Source: Aphrophora alni (taxonomy: Eukaryota > Arthropoda > Insecta > Hemiptera > Aphrophoridae). Taken from it: DNA of 64,000 nucleotides. Made by a program: the position numbers and the translations under genes. Positions 24,740 through 37,109 of this stretch are shown in pieces. The notes under the pieces are model-generated. The model made no database searches, was not told the origin of the DNA, and saw only the letters and a list, made by a program, of their open reading frames with translations. Where the stretch lies: NCBI GenBank assembly GCA_963513935.1, contig OY740774.1:95301668-95365667 (forward strand), written 5' to 3'. Every line of letters begins with the position of its first letter. Position 1 is the stretch's first letter.

Positions 24740-26730
24740 TAGTAACCATTGTTATATACAAGTGTATAAAAAAAAATAGGGTTCTTATCTAAACAACAAT
24801 TTATATTATTTACTTATCACGTTAACAAATGATGAAGCAAGCTTTACGTATTTGAATTACAATTAGGTTTGAGTCTTTAATGTAAACAACTTATAAATAG
24901 CTGTCGATTTTACAAAATATTAAACTGTATTTGTTGTATAATGTTTAAGAATTTAACATAATAATATAGGCAACATATCTACTTTCAGTTCCGGCATATC
25001 TTTACAAAACGTAGAACGCACCTTGTGTAAATAACATTGCATTGTAACACCACTATTTGAAATCACGTAACGGTTGAATCTGTACATTATCATATTTTTT
25101 TCTTTTTCCTTTCTTGAATATACCTAGTACTGGAAAAAGTTATGATGATTCAATGCGAGGTCGTTTGAAAATATATCCGTTTGAGGTCCCCTGATTCCAA
25201 AGAAATATTTTATAAATGGTGTCATACCACACAGTTTTTTCGATTTTCTGCCATGCAAGATAGAATCTCACGCTTTGTTTCTACTATGACGGTGTTTTCT
25301 CACAAAACATATATACTAAATAATGTAAACAAAGTTTTTATCACCCTAGAAGTCAGTTTGTGAATCTACTGGAAGAAAACTTTTGATAATGAATGTATTC
25401 TAAAAAGTAATATTAGAAGAACAAGTACACAAGATTACTTCTTTATTGTAGGTACAAAACATCTCGTTCATCACCGCAAAAAGAAGGATGAAAGGAAAAT
25501 AAAATAAATACCTCTAATTCTCATATTCTTTAAAAGTGTCATGGTCGGAAGAGATCACAAATTGCTTAAGTGAGATGTAATAGGACAGATGAAATTGAAG
25601 GATATAATCAAACTACATTCAAATGTGTAGATTCAGCCCTAGAGTTCTTCAGGACTGACACGTGCCTAATCAACATAATTAGCCAATAATTATATTTCAC
25701 TAGGAAGGGTGTCTTTAGAGATTAATAAATACAAAATAAATTTTACTTTACAAATACATGCGAAGCGGGTAGTGTACACAATTTAATCTAGTAATAACAC
25801 ATTAGGATTATAAATTAGGATACAAATCTGAATATGTTGACATATAAAACCAAATGATGCTATCATTGCAAGTAATTTCATAACATGGGTATAAAAACTG
25901 ATTGCTCAAAGCCTGAAGAGAAAATACGAAAAGACCTCTTCTTAACAAGCAAGAAAAGAGGAATCATATTTGTAACCTTATTATATTTTACAACTCTTTC
26001 TCCAGGAATATTCTGTCTCAACTAAGCCTTCCAAGTCGTGGTATACTATTGTTTTGCCTAACAGCTATACGGAGTTTTGTTATTTATAATATAGCTATTG
26101 CAAAGTACAGTGAACCTTTATTTTGTAATTGAGACAAAGAGTTTATACTACTATACACAAGTAAAATGTAATTTGTATTTATTTAAACGAGGTTATATGA
26201 AATACAAGCTGAATTCTCCAATAATGATAAATAAAATAAATTATTTACGTTCTAGTTGTAAAGAAAAGTCTATTATTACAACTCTAAATGATTTTAGATC
26301 TAACATACTATATATTGAGATCTATGTTTTCTATTTGTCTTAAAAAAAGGTAAAGTTTATAATTGTATATATTTAAAAATAATAAGTACGATATAAATTT
26401 GTGTAGTCATTCTAAACTAAAAAAACTAAAATTTGGTTTTTCTAACATAGATACATTTACTTATTCTAACTGACACAAAATAAAACATTTAGGTAAAAGA
26501 AATTATAAAAAAAAAAAAAAATTAATGTTTGGTTTGATAGCACATCTACGATTATCTCTCAAATAACTGTATTAAGTCTCACAAATATAATATTTATTTA
26601 CATGTTTATTATCTTTTTATTTATAATTGGTTTATTTTTATTGTAAAAATATTGAATAACCTAGATGGTTGGTAATTGTGATTCGAATAGAGCATAGAAA
26701 AAGGAACAAATATTAAAGTTGTATTTCTCT
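24740..26730. other. AT-rich non-coding DNA, nothing recognised
   Basis: Short frames here have low-complexity AT-driven composition. TATAATATAGCTATTG at about 26088 matches the middle block of family A and may be a small fragment of it. Confidence 0.45.
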
Positions 26731-26734
26731 GAAA

Positions 26735-27320
26735 TGTTCGTTAGTAAAAAGCATTGCAAAAGTTTCCTTACCTAGTTGCGGATTTAAAATCACAATACAA
26801 AAGAAATTTATATTTTAGTTGTGATTTATTAGTTATAATTGCAAAAGTTTCAACATATTTATTTCACAACATGTTGTAAATTATAATTTTCGCGGAAAGT
26901 GTATAATAAAGTTTCATTTAAGTTATGGAAGTTCTATTTTATATGAATTTGTATACTTTTAACGTTCGACTAATTTTTTACATTAAGACTTTTATACATT
27001 ATATCCATCTTTAGATGTTTTAGTTTTAGTTATCTTTTCTATAAGTTTTTATACTTTTAATATTAAAGTTTTGTTTTTTTTTTTACGATTCACTTATATT
27101 ACGATCTTGAAAAACTTTAGTTTTATAAGAAAAAATTGTTCCACTGTTTGTATGTTTGTATCCGAGTGTGAAAAAACAACGTTTACAGTTTACTATTATA
27201 TCATATATTAACAGTCTAGACTTTATTGATTGTATTGTATTACTACCAACCTTATTACAGCGAGAGACATTGCTTTCATACGTACAATATTATTTATTTT
27301 GTCTAATTTTCAGTAACAAC
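26735..27320 (+). repeat. Dispersed repeat family B, copy 1
   Basis: Collinear with 33870-34375. Shared blocks include GCGGATTTAAAATCACAATA, a TAATTGCAAAAGTTTC-like block, AGTCTAGACTTTATTGATT, and ACCTTATTACAGCGAGAGnC-like sequence. The 60-codon frame at 27156 lies in the repeat and is not protein-like. Confidence 0.55.
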
Positions 27321-27329
27321 TTTGTGAAG

Positions 27330-28724
27330 TATTATTAGGAATTTATATAAAATAAATTGATACTTTTGTAAACATAAACTGTAAACTAAAATTGTACAGC
27401 ACAGTTGAGAAAATCATAGGAGAAAAGTTAACAAGAATAAAGACTTTAATCAGAGTTTATTGTTAATGAAATTGTAATGAAACTACTTTATAAAATGTTT
27501 ATATAAATGCTATTCAGTTTCCACGTTTTTATTAAAACATTTCAACCATTAAATTTTAGACGTGATTTTAGTCAATGGTATTACTTAGGTTATATGACTT
27601 AGAGTTTAATGCTAATTTAAAATAAATACACTTACCTATATTTCTTTCCTTATGTCAATTACAGAAAAATGTAAAATAATATAAAACTAAATTTTCTATT
27701 GAATTTTCAAGAAAATAAATTTGTAGTTATTTAACCCAAATTGTAAACCTTCAGGTTTATAGGGGAATAACATAAGAGGTACTCATAAGAATGAACAGTG
27801 TTTTAATAAAATTATCTCGAAAGCTAAATGTATTTTCAGTTTTATTTCATTCCAATTATATCATGCCGAATTTGTAGTACAAACAGATGATTGGGTTTAT
27901 TTGAGTAGTTCCTTCAATTCGGCATTCATGGTTTTGATTATGTTCGCTGGAAGAAAACATCACTACGAAATGAAGCTACAAAGACAGGGTTCAAATATTC
28001 TGCTTAATCCTTTACCTTTGTGAGTTAATTTTTTTAATTTGTTGCTAGGTAATTTTTGTAAACAATTTTACACACTTTACAACCGAGGTAGGTGTTTATT
28101 CATACTTATATTACATATTATAAGTTCGTGTTTTATTAATATGAATAAATACTCATTCAATTGGTTTTACGTAACAATATAATATAACAATATTAGGTCC
28201 AAAAGTGAACGTAACAATAAGATGTCAGTTAGGTCACAGCAGACAGAGAAGAGATATCATTACGTAACAATGAGAAAAAAAAGTTGATAGAAAAGGAGAG
28301 ATAGAATTATTTCCTTATCAGCTTAATACTCTTACACATGCTAATAGAACGATAATAATTTTAAATTTATTTGATAAACTCAAATTTATTAGGAGTCAAG
28401 TCAGTACCTTTAACTGGTTTATTAGTTAAAATTTGTTAGTTTTCAAGTAGCGCATAAGTTAATAAATAATTACGGAAGGATCCAGAAAGGTTTAAATGAT
28501 TTAAGAATATTATTTGATCCTGTTTACGAATAAAAAAAAAGTATACAAACAAACGATATACAATGTTTTTTAGTAGACTATTTTATGTTAAGTAAAAAGT
28601 GTTGCAATAAAAAATCTTACAGTGTCAGAACTACTGGAAAATTGACACGAATAATAACTTACGTACCATATATTCATACTTATAATAAATTTGATCGTAT
28701 CACAATAAAATTAATGCTGTCTAA

Positions 28725-28725
<1 letters not shown>
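27330..28725. other. AT-rich non-coding DNA, nothing recognised
   Basis: No coding, RNA or repeat signal could be supported. Confidence 0.45.

Positions 28726-28727
<2 letters not shown>

Positions 28728-28777
<50 letters not shown>
28728..28777. repeat. (TA)n microsatellite
   Basis: About 24 TA units. Confidence 0.9.
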
Positions 28778-28778
<1 letters not shown>

Positions 28779-29064
28779 TCATGATAAATATAATACGTAT
28801 AGTTTGAGAGAAATATAAAAGCTCTAGGCTACAAATACAGTTTTTTTTTTCACACACAGTGCATTAATAACTGTATGTAATAAAATTATATTGTACAAAA
28901 TGAAGGAAATTTTGTATAAAAACTACTCAAATTTCGAAATATCAATGAATAATGAATAATTTATAAATGTGGTAAACTGTGAAATTAGTTTAACATTAAA
29001 AATTAAAGAGAACTTCCCTTAGCAGAGATTTATATAAAAGTTTCGTATAAATCAACTATAAATT

Positions 29065-29215
29065 ACAACATTTTCTGAAAACTAAATTGTCGAAACTTTT
29101 GTAATTACGATAAATAAATCGTAACTAAAATAACAAATTCTTCAAAATAAATGGCAGTGTGGTTTTAAATCAGAAACAACGACAAGAAACTATTACAATG
29201 CTTTTTAAGTAAAGA
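29065..29215 (-). repeat. Dispersed repeat family B, inverted fragment
   Basis: The reverse complement reads GCATTGTAATAGTTTCTTG, then TGATTTAAAACCACA and TTTTAGTTACGATTTATT. This parallels 26750-26845. Confidence 0.45.
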
Positions 29216-29219
29216 ATTT

Positions 29220-30605
29220 TTCATTTTAAAATTAAATTAGAAGCCAGGTTTTAAATCTATTTCTTTGTTGTTTTATAATCACAATACTTTAACAAGTTTT
29301 AAGATGACTTAGCGTTTTACTAACTCGTCAATACAAAATATATCCCTAACCTTTTTGGACTTAAAAATACTCATAAGTATATCGCAAATATGAAAGTAAA
29401 CAACAATTAAATTAGTTGTAAATTTTCTGCGTTTTTTTTTAATGATAATTTTATATAACTTGCACAAATAAAATGTAATACATAATAATATTGAAAGTCA
29501 ACTATTTAAAATTATTTTAAACAATATATGTAGATAATGAATATAATATGTTGTTATGATATTTAACTAATATCTGCCTTACTCTAGAATATGATAATCG
29601 GGTTGGCAAAGGAAAGTATTATTTAAAATTCCTTAAATAACAACAGGAGAAACGACATTCATTGAGAATAAAAACAGAGGAATATCATTCTTGGAGGATT
29701 AAGTATAAAATTAAAGGGTCAATGATGTTTTTAGCATATTTCGACGTACACATCATACTTCGTTTTCGTCGTTTTTGTTTTTAGTAGTTATCAAAATATC
29801 ACAGAGGATACAAACATCACGAAGTCAATTTGTATGTACATATCAGTGTTTGTTGAACCTTGTGGAAATATTTATAATGAATATTATTGTATATATTATG
29901 TCCTAATTAGAAATTAGATTTGTAGAGTTGTTTTTATATATTTATCTAGCCCGAGAAATCGGGAGGTATAGAATTTCTTACTCATACCGTTACATTTTGT
30001 TTGTTTTGAAATAGATTTGAAAGACCTTGGAGGATCTTTTAGGAAAGTTTTTATCATGCCGTTAAACAATTCTACTTTTATCGGAATGGAGATCTGCAAA
30101 TTATTAAATAAATTCTTAAATAAACCTCAAATTTTTACCTGTATACCTTTTGAATGTTTGTCAAATTTTAAATAGTTTTGAAAATAATTAAAATTTCATT
30201 ATATTGTGGGAAAATTACTTACAAAATTTAAATACTGTTTTAACTATAAACTGCATCTTTCATATATATAACTTTGAATTTCATATAAACTTTCATTCCA
30301 ACAAAATTTACATTTATTTGTGTTATTTATATTTGTTTCAAAACATCTCAATCCTCAATCCCAAGATTCCACCACTAATACGGTTTTAACTCATATATTA
30401 TTCTTATTTTAATAAATTAAATCATATAAATACAATCATTATTTCATAAAATCAAATTAATTCAAAGTTATTAGTTAAAATTATAATTTCATAACACAAA
30501 AATTAATTTAATTATATTATTACAATTATTTTTCTAATAAATAAACATTCATTCAATTAAATTTTTAAATTAGTAGATCAGTAATTATTATAAAGTTTAT
30601 TTTTT
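29220..30605. other. AT-rich non-coding DNA, nothing recognised
   Basis: The sequence becomes extremely AT-rich at 30390-30600, immediately before the candidate exon. Confidence 0.45.
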
Positions 30606-30609
30606 ACAG

Positions 30610-30704
30610 TAGTGGAAGTGAGTCCAGAGCGTCGGAATTTGGTTCCCCACTGTTAACATGGCGCGGCGGCCTTTTTAGAAGTACCTGCCCTGTAGAGTCA
30701 TCAG
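30610..30704 (+). CDS. Candidate internal coding exon of an unidentified host gene
   Basis: A 95-nt, markedly GC-rich island sits in very AT-rich DNA, bounded by a canonical acceptor (TTTTTTACAG ending at 30609) and donor (TCAG|GTATTT, GT at 30705). One frame is open throughout: one base (30610), 31 codons (30611-30703), then one base. The upstream intron is therefore phase 2 and the downstream intron phase 1. The peptide opens SGSESRASEFGSPLLTWRGG, continues LFRSTCPVESS, and is Ser/Gly/Arg-rich with no repeat character. The other two frames contain stops. I do not recognise the protein. The composition suggests a disordered linker or regulatory region rather than a folded catalytic core. No partner exon was found in the window, so the introns would run beyond it or are longer than could be traced. 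It could instead be a transposon scrap, but the precise coincidence of splice sites and open frame argues for an exon. Confidence 0.6.
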
Positions 30705-30709
30705 GTATT

Positions 30710-32044
<1,335 letters not shown>

Positions 32045-32151
32045 ACATCTGGAAGCATGAAAACGCATAAATTAATGAGTAAATGGATTTCGCAAAAATT
32101 ATACTATTTTCTGTTTTTAGTGGACATATTGAGAAACAAAAAATATTTGTT

Positions 32152-32351
32152 NNNNNNNNNNNNNNNNNNNNNNNNNNNNNNNNNNNNNNNNNNNNNNNNN
32201 NNNNNNNNNNNNNNNNNNNNNNNNNNNNNNNNNNNNNNNNNNNNNNNNNNNNNNNNNNNNNNNNNNNNNNNNNNNNNNNNNNNNNNNNNNNNNNNNNNNN
32301 NNNNNNNNNNNNNNNNNNNNNNNNNNNNNNNNNNNNNNNNNNNNNNNNNNN
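32152..32351. other. Assembly gap (200 N) flanked by identical 16-mers
   Basis: Exactly 200 N. The 16 bases before the gap (ACAAAAAATATTTGTT) are repeated immediately after it. This suggests two contigs that overlap, or that both end in the same repeat unit, so the true gap may be zero or negative. Confidence 0.95.
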
Positions 32352-32821
32352 ACAAAAAATATTTGTTTAACAACAATTAACGATATCACAATAAATCAAA
32401 ACAATCTTATAATGGCTATATACTTTTAAAATATTCAATTTTACAATAAATATCAAACGCAGTTACAGGAAGAATTATATATATTCAAATTTTTCATTAT
32501 TTTTGAGACCGAATGTTCTTGGTGGAATTCCAAAATAGATGGTGGGAGTTACATTCAATGAATGGAAGGGTTGGGAAATACCCGGGCTGGGCAATGCAAT
32601 GACCATAGGAACAATACAGAATGGTAAAACCAGTTATTTGTTCTAGGTACAGAAACTTTTAAAAGGTTTTAATAAGAAAGAATTATACAAATCTAATTGA
32701 TCATTGAAAACGAAATTAGGGTTACAGTGTTTTATTCTTTAAACTTCCAAGTTCTCCAAAGCATTCAAATTCCTACATTTATTACCAAAAAATAAAATTT
32801 TTAAATCTACACACGTAAAAA

Positions 32822-33722
32822 TCAGACACTTGAGTTTATTCTTAAATGATTTGAAAATCTGGAATAATCATATCCGAACCGCAAACGTCTTTCATGTTTA
32901 CTTAATCTAGAGTTAAAATTACGTCCTGTTTGCCCTACATAACATGAATTACAGATTTTGCAAGTTATCTTATATACACCACTTCTCAAAATTCTGTTAA
33001 TTTTATTTTAGAATTATTTAAAATCTTACCTACACTAATATTGCAATAAAATGCCGGTCTGCACTTTGTTTTCTTATTTAAAATATTTTCTTCTTTTTAG
33101 CTAACCTTACCTAGATAGTTAATTTTCCGCCATTTAGCGCTATTTTTATCTGAAGTTGGAAAAATAAGTGGCCTTGCACTCGTTTTTAGTTTTTTATTTA
33201 GCATTTTTTAAAAATAATATTTATGTTAAATTCATTATTAATAGCTATTTGTTTAATGCAACTTAGTTCTTTATTGAAATCAGAGTCAGACATTGGAACT
33301 TTGATGAGGCGATACAACATACAATGCAAAGCTGCATATTTATGATTTAAAGGGTGCCGAGATGAAACATGGATAATATTATCTGTGAAAATTTGGTTTC
33401 TAAAATACTAAATTTGTGTTTACCATTTTAAATTTTTATATTTAAGTCTAAGAAATTAATTTGATCTTGTTCTCCAACTTCCAGAGTAAATTGTATAGCA
33501 TCGTCAATTGAGTTCAGGTACTCATAAAATAATTGAATTTGGCTATCCGAGCCATCAAAAAGACAAATTACATCATCAACATAACGATACCTATACATAA
33601 TAACCTATTTAAATGGGTTATTGTTAATTATTTTGTTTTCAAAATTGTCCTTAAAAATGTCAGCCAACAGTGGTGACACTGAGGACCGACCCCCATAGCC
33701 AAACCATCACGTTGAACATAAA
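32822..33722 (-). pseudogene. Penelope-like element: broken reverse transcriptase plus GIY-YIG endonuclease
   Basis: Read on the - strand from 33722 to 32822, in order: a DGLAMG segment (about 33700) with a frameshift before SVSPLLAD-like sequence; YRYVDDVICLFDGSDSQIQL with the catalytic YVDD (codons at 33572-33583); QINFLDLNI; a degraded stretch resembling 'KYAALHSML.R' and 'MSDSDFNKELSCIKQIAINN' (about 33240-33330); then AKWRKINYLGK. Last is an intact GIY-YIG-type frame (32822-32983), 53 residues, with GVYKITCKICNSCYVGQTGR and a conserved downstream Arg, ending in TGA. RT with this DG-LAMG/YVDD layout followed by GIY-YIG is diagnostic of endonuclease-bearing Penelope-like elements. Several frameshifts and stops make it inactive. 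The usual region after the nuclease is missing. Confidence 0.85.
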
Positions 33723-33869
33723 ACTAATCTATTGAAAATAAATTTGATCAAGCATACCTCAATTACATGCAAAAGTTATCTACCAATTAAGGGATCTACT
33801 TTGGTTTACACTTGGTCTACACTTTTTAAACAATCATTTCTAGGTATACTGGTAAAAGGAAGTTTTTAC

Positions 33870-34375
33870 ATTGAATGTTCAAAAGTATTCGATAACAAAA
33901 ACTATTGTGAAAGTTTACAGACTGTTACGGATTTAAAATCATAATACTTTCTGTTTAGAAGAGTTTCTATCTGAATTGTGTTTCATTAGCCATAATTATA
34001 AAAGTTTCGATATGTTAGTTTCTGAAATTGTTATAGTTTTCACAGAACTGTACACCAAAGTTTTATATAATTCCATGTTAAAGGAACTTCTCTTTTGAAT
34101 CAATTTATCAACTTTTAATATGCAACTAATTTTATACTTTGCGACGCTTTAGTTTCATAAGAAAATATTATCTTTGTCTTTGTGCTTCTATACGTGAGTG
34201 TTAAAGAAAAAGTTTGTTTTTATATGATGTATATATTTCTATCATAAAATACGTGTTAGAACAGTCTAGACAGTATTGATTTTATTGTGTAACGACAAAC
34301 CTTATTATGGCGAGTGGCATCGCGTTCATGTGTACAGTATTATTACTTTGTCCAAATTCTGGAATATTGTATAAA
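33870..34375 (+). repeat. Dispersed repeat family B, copy 2
   Basis: Collinear with 26735-27320 (ACGGATTTAAAATCATAATA, CATAATTATAAAAGTTTC, GAACAGTCTAGACAGTATTG, ACCTTATTATGGCGAGTGGC). It lies just upstream, in the - strand sense, of the Penelope RT remnant, but copy 1 shows no such neighbour, so the association may be chance. Confidence 0.55.
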
Positions 34376-34734
34376 TCTATCCATGAGGGATAATAGAAGG
34401 TAATCCGATTTTATTTTAATATATTTAAACTCAGCCATGCCCAGTATTATTTTTATTGGGGCTTATACAAATATTTTAGAATTTTAAGATACCCATTTGC
34501 ATTAAAATTTTATTGAACTTATTTTATAAAGTACTCAGATGTTAGATTTTCTTAGTTTGTTTTGATATTTTATAACATAAAATGTCACCCTTTGTTTTTT
34601 AAAATGAGAACGAGGATTATTAGGGGATAGGAGTTAATTGTATGCTAATTTTGAGAAAAAAACACATTTTTTATTTCTTTTGAAAATTACAATAATTATA
34701 GTGTATTAAAATAACACGACAGAAAAAAGGGCGG

Positions 34735-35640
34735 TAGTCATAAAAAAAACTTTTTTTAAAAGTTATGGCTAAAAATACACTATTCAAGTATTTGACGGGG
34801 GGGGGGGAGATGACTGAGGTTTTTTGCCTTTAAACAACAAAGAAGGACGTGTTATATTTGAATCAACGCTAGCTATAAAAGGAAAGGTAATAATAAAGAA
34901 CTACGCATATTTGCTTTATCACAAGAATACGGGAGTCTTTAATGATTAATGTCAACATATATTTTGAGCTTCAGTATTGAAGTTAAATGGATATTGTAAT
35001 TGAGTTTCAGTTTTATAGATTAATATACCTACTGGACATTAAACGTTTTATTAGTTTGGCTTTGAATTCGTAAAAAAAATACATGTTGGTCAGAGTTTGT
35101 CGTAATTGGAAAAAAAAAAATTGTGGATTGGAGGATAATTATGGCAGCATTGTTTGGAAATAATATAGGCCTAGTTTTGTAAGTTTATAGTCGCAAGACG
35201 TAACAGAGAATAAATACTACAATAAGGAAGTATTGTCCTGTGTCCTGTAATATGTATATTTTCTTCTAATAGTTGAAGTGTTTTAATGTTGTGAATGTGT
35301 CCTTAATTCGCCATAAGAGTCAGGAGCATGATGGTCCCTATCAACTTGTTATTTACAATATAAATTCAAATATTTTTTTTGTAAATAATCAAATTTTAAT
35401 TATTATTCACAGTATAATATATTTAAAAATATATAATTTTTTGTATTTCTTGAAAATATTCTAATTTTAATAAAACTATGGTAGTAGTTTTCTGAGTTCT
35501 TCCTTTACTCATAATAAATGCAATTACTTGACTGAAAGGTTAATAAAATCAACAACAAACTTGTAATTACATTTATGAGAGAACTTTCTCCTTTGGGAAG
35601 AATACACTAATCAAACCGTCATGCTAAAAAAAAATTCCCT
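34735..35640 (+). repeat. Dispersed repeat family A, copy with extended 5' part
   Basis: 34930-35110 matches 16915-17110 and 35500-35620 matches the 3' block of the family (TGCAATTACTTGACTG, AACTTGTAATTACAT, GAGAGAACTTTCTC). The preceding 34800-34870 (GATGACTGAGGTTTTTTGCC near a G-run of about 11) resembles 43085-43140, so the family may extend further 5' than other copies show. Confidence 0.45.
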
Positions 35641-35649
35641 CAAGACTAA

Positions 35650-37005
35650 TGAAAATATTATTAAAGTCATATTTGTTTACCTACTTTCATTTATGGATTG
35701 TAGATAAATTATGTTAACATATAAAATGTTACAATTTTAGTTTTCGAAATGTTTGTGATTTTAGGTGTTTTTGTGTTAAATAAAACATTAGACAAACAAT
35801 TTTAAATACTAATCATATCTTTACAATACGAGCTACACAAATTGCCGATAAAGTTTTTGAACCTTGTAATATATTTATTGAGAAGAACTAATCCAAAAGG
35901 GTAATACAAATTTTAAAACAATTAAATTTCACTATTTTCAATCAATATTTTCTTTTCATTTTGCAAACGTTTTTACGTGAATTGAGTCTTATGTTTTCCT
36001 AACATATATATTTTTAAACCTTATTAATATCCAAGTTTCTTTAACAGTCGATTTATTATTTATATTTTTATATTTACATAATTTACATTGGTTTTACGTA
36101 CATTCTAACAAAAGTCTCCTAAATGCTAATCATAATTTTTAAACTTTGAAAATTTTATGATTGAATTTGACATCGGCTGTCAAGTTCTTGGTAGCAAACA
36201 AATAAATTTAAAGTTATGAATTATAAACAATGTGCAACGGGAGAGGTAGGTTTACTATTTTACATATAAATATTTCGACACATGTTGTATCGGTTGATTG
36301 CCTTCAAACGTGTGGTGTTAGAAAAAAATTAAATACAAGAAAAATAAGTAAAAAGGAAATACATCTATATAATAGGATGTTATAGAATTTTAATGGAGTT
36401 TAAAATGTTTTAACTATCGTCTCCGTTTATTTAATTATTACTTTCAAATTTCCCATATGAGTTAACATGGGATAATTTACTAACAGAAATGTTGTGAGTG
36501 TTGAATTAATATCCCACATTTATGGATTGTCAAATTCCTAAAAAAAAACGTTTAAACGGTTGGCATTTTGAAATTTGTCGAACATATTGTTTGAATAACC
36601 AATTTTAGGCTAAACGTATTTTAATTTAACCTTATTATAACCAGATATAACCTTATTATCTTGTTAGATAATTCACCACAATGATATAGTCCTAAGTTAT
36701 CGTGAATTTATAAGTGAATGGTTCTAAAACTGTAGGCGTAGTTTTACAGTTAGAAACTGTTGCGTCTCTCTATTTCCGGATAGGAATCTCCTAAAGCAGA
36801 TGTCTAGAACCATGTTAGGATTAGGACTTGAGTACGTAAGGTCCTCTCTCTTCAAACGACTAAGGTTATATTTCAAAAAATCATTGATATTTTAGCGAAA
36901 ACATTCTGACATGTAAAACAAATTTAAAAATAAATTATTGTAAACGTTGCTATTCAAATTAATCTTGGAACTATTTAATATCTCTAATGTAAGATAGTTC
37001 TTCCT
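35650..37005. other. AT-rich non-coding DNA
   Basis: A GC-richer patch at 36730-36860 has a weak acceptor and donor; see the rejected items. Nothing else was recognised. Confidence 0.4.
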
Positions 37006-37009
37006 TACT

Positions 37010-37100
37010 CTCCCAAGTATCGAATTAAAAGTTGGAGACTTTATTTGTATTCAAGCAAAAGTAATTTTATTTTATAAGAATAAGGGAAGAAATCTCTGAC
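37010..37100 (-). repeat. Dispersed repeat family A, inverted 3' fragment
   Basis: The reverse complement CTTCCCTTATTCTTATAAAA, then AATTACTT and ACAAATAAAGTCTCCAACTT, matches 13024-13095. Confidence 0.5.
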
Positions 37101-37109
37101 AGGAACGAG

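Noticed and set aside
32057..32389. Open frames running through N
   Set aside because: They exist only because the 200-N gap carries no stop codons.
36750..36833. Possible exon between TTTTACAG and GTAAGG with one open frame
   Set aside because: The acceptor has a weak pyrimidine tract and the peptide is not convincing. Random AT-rich DNA yields such combinations often.
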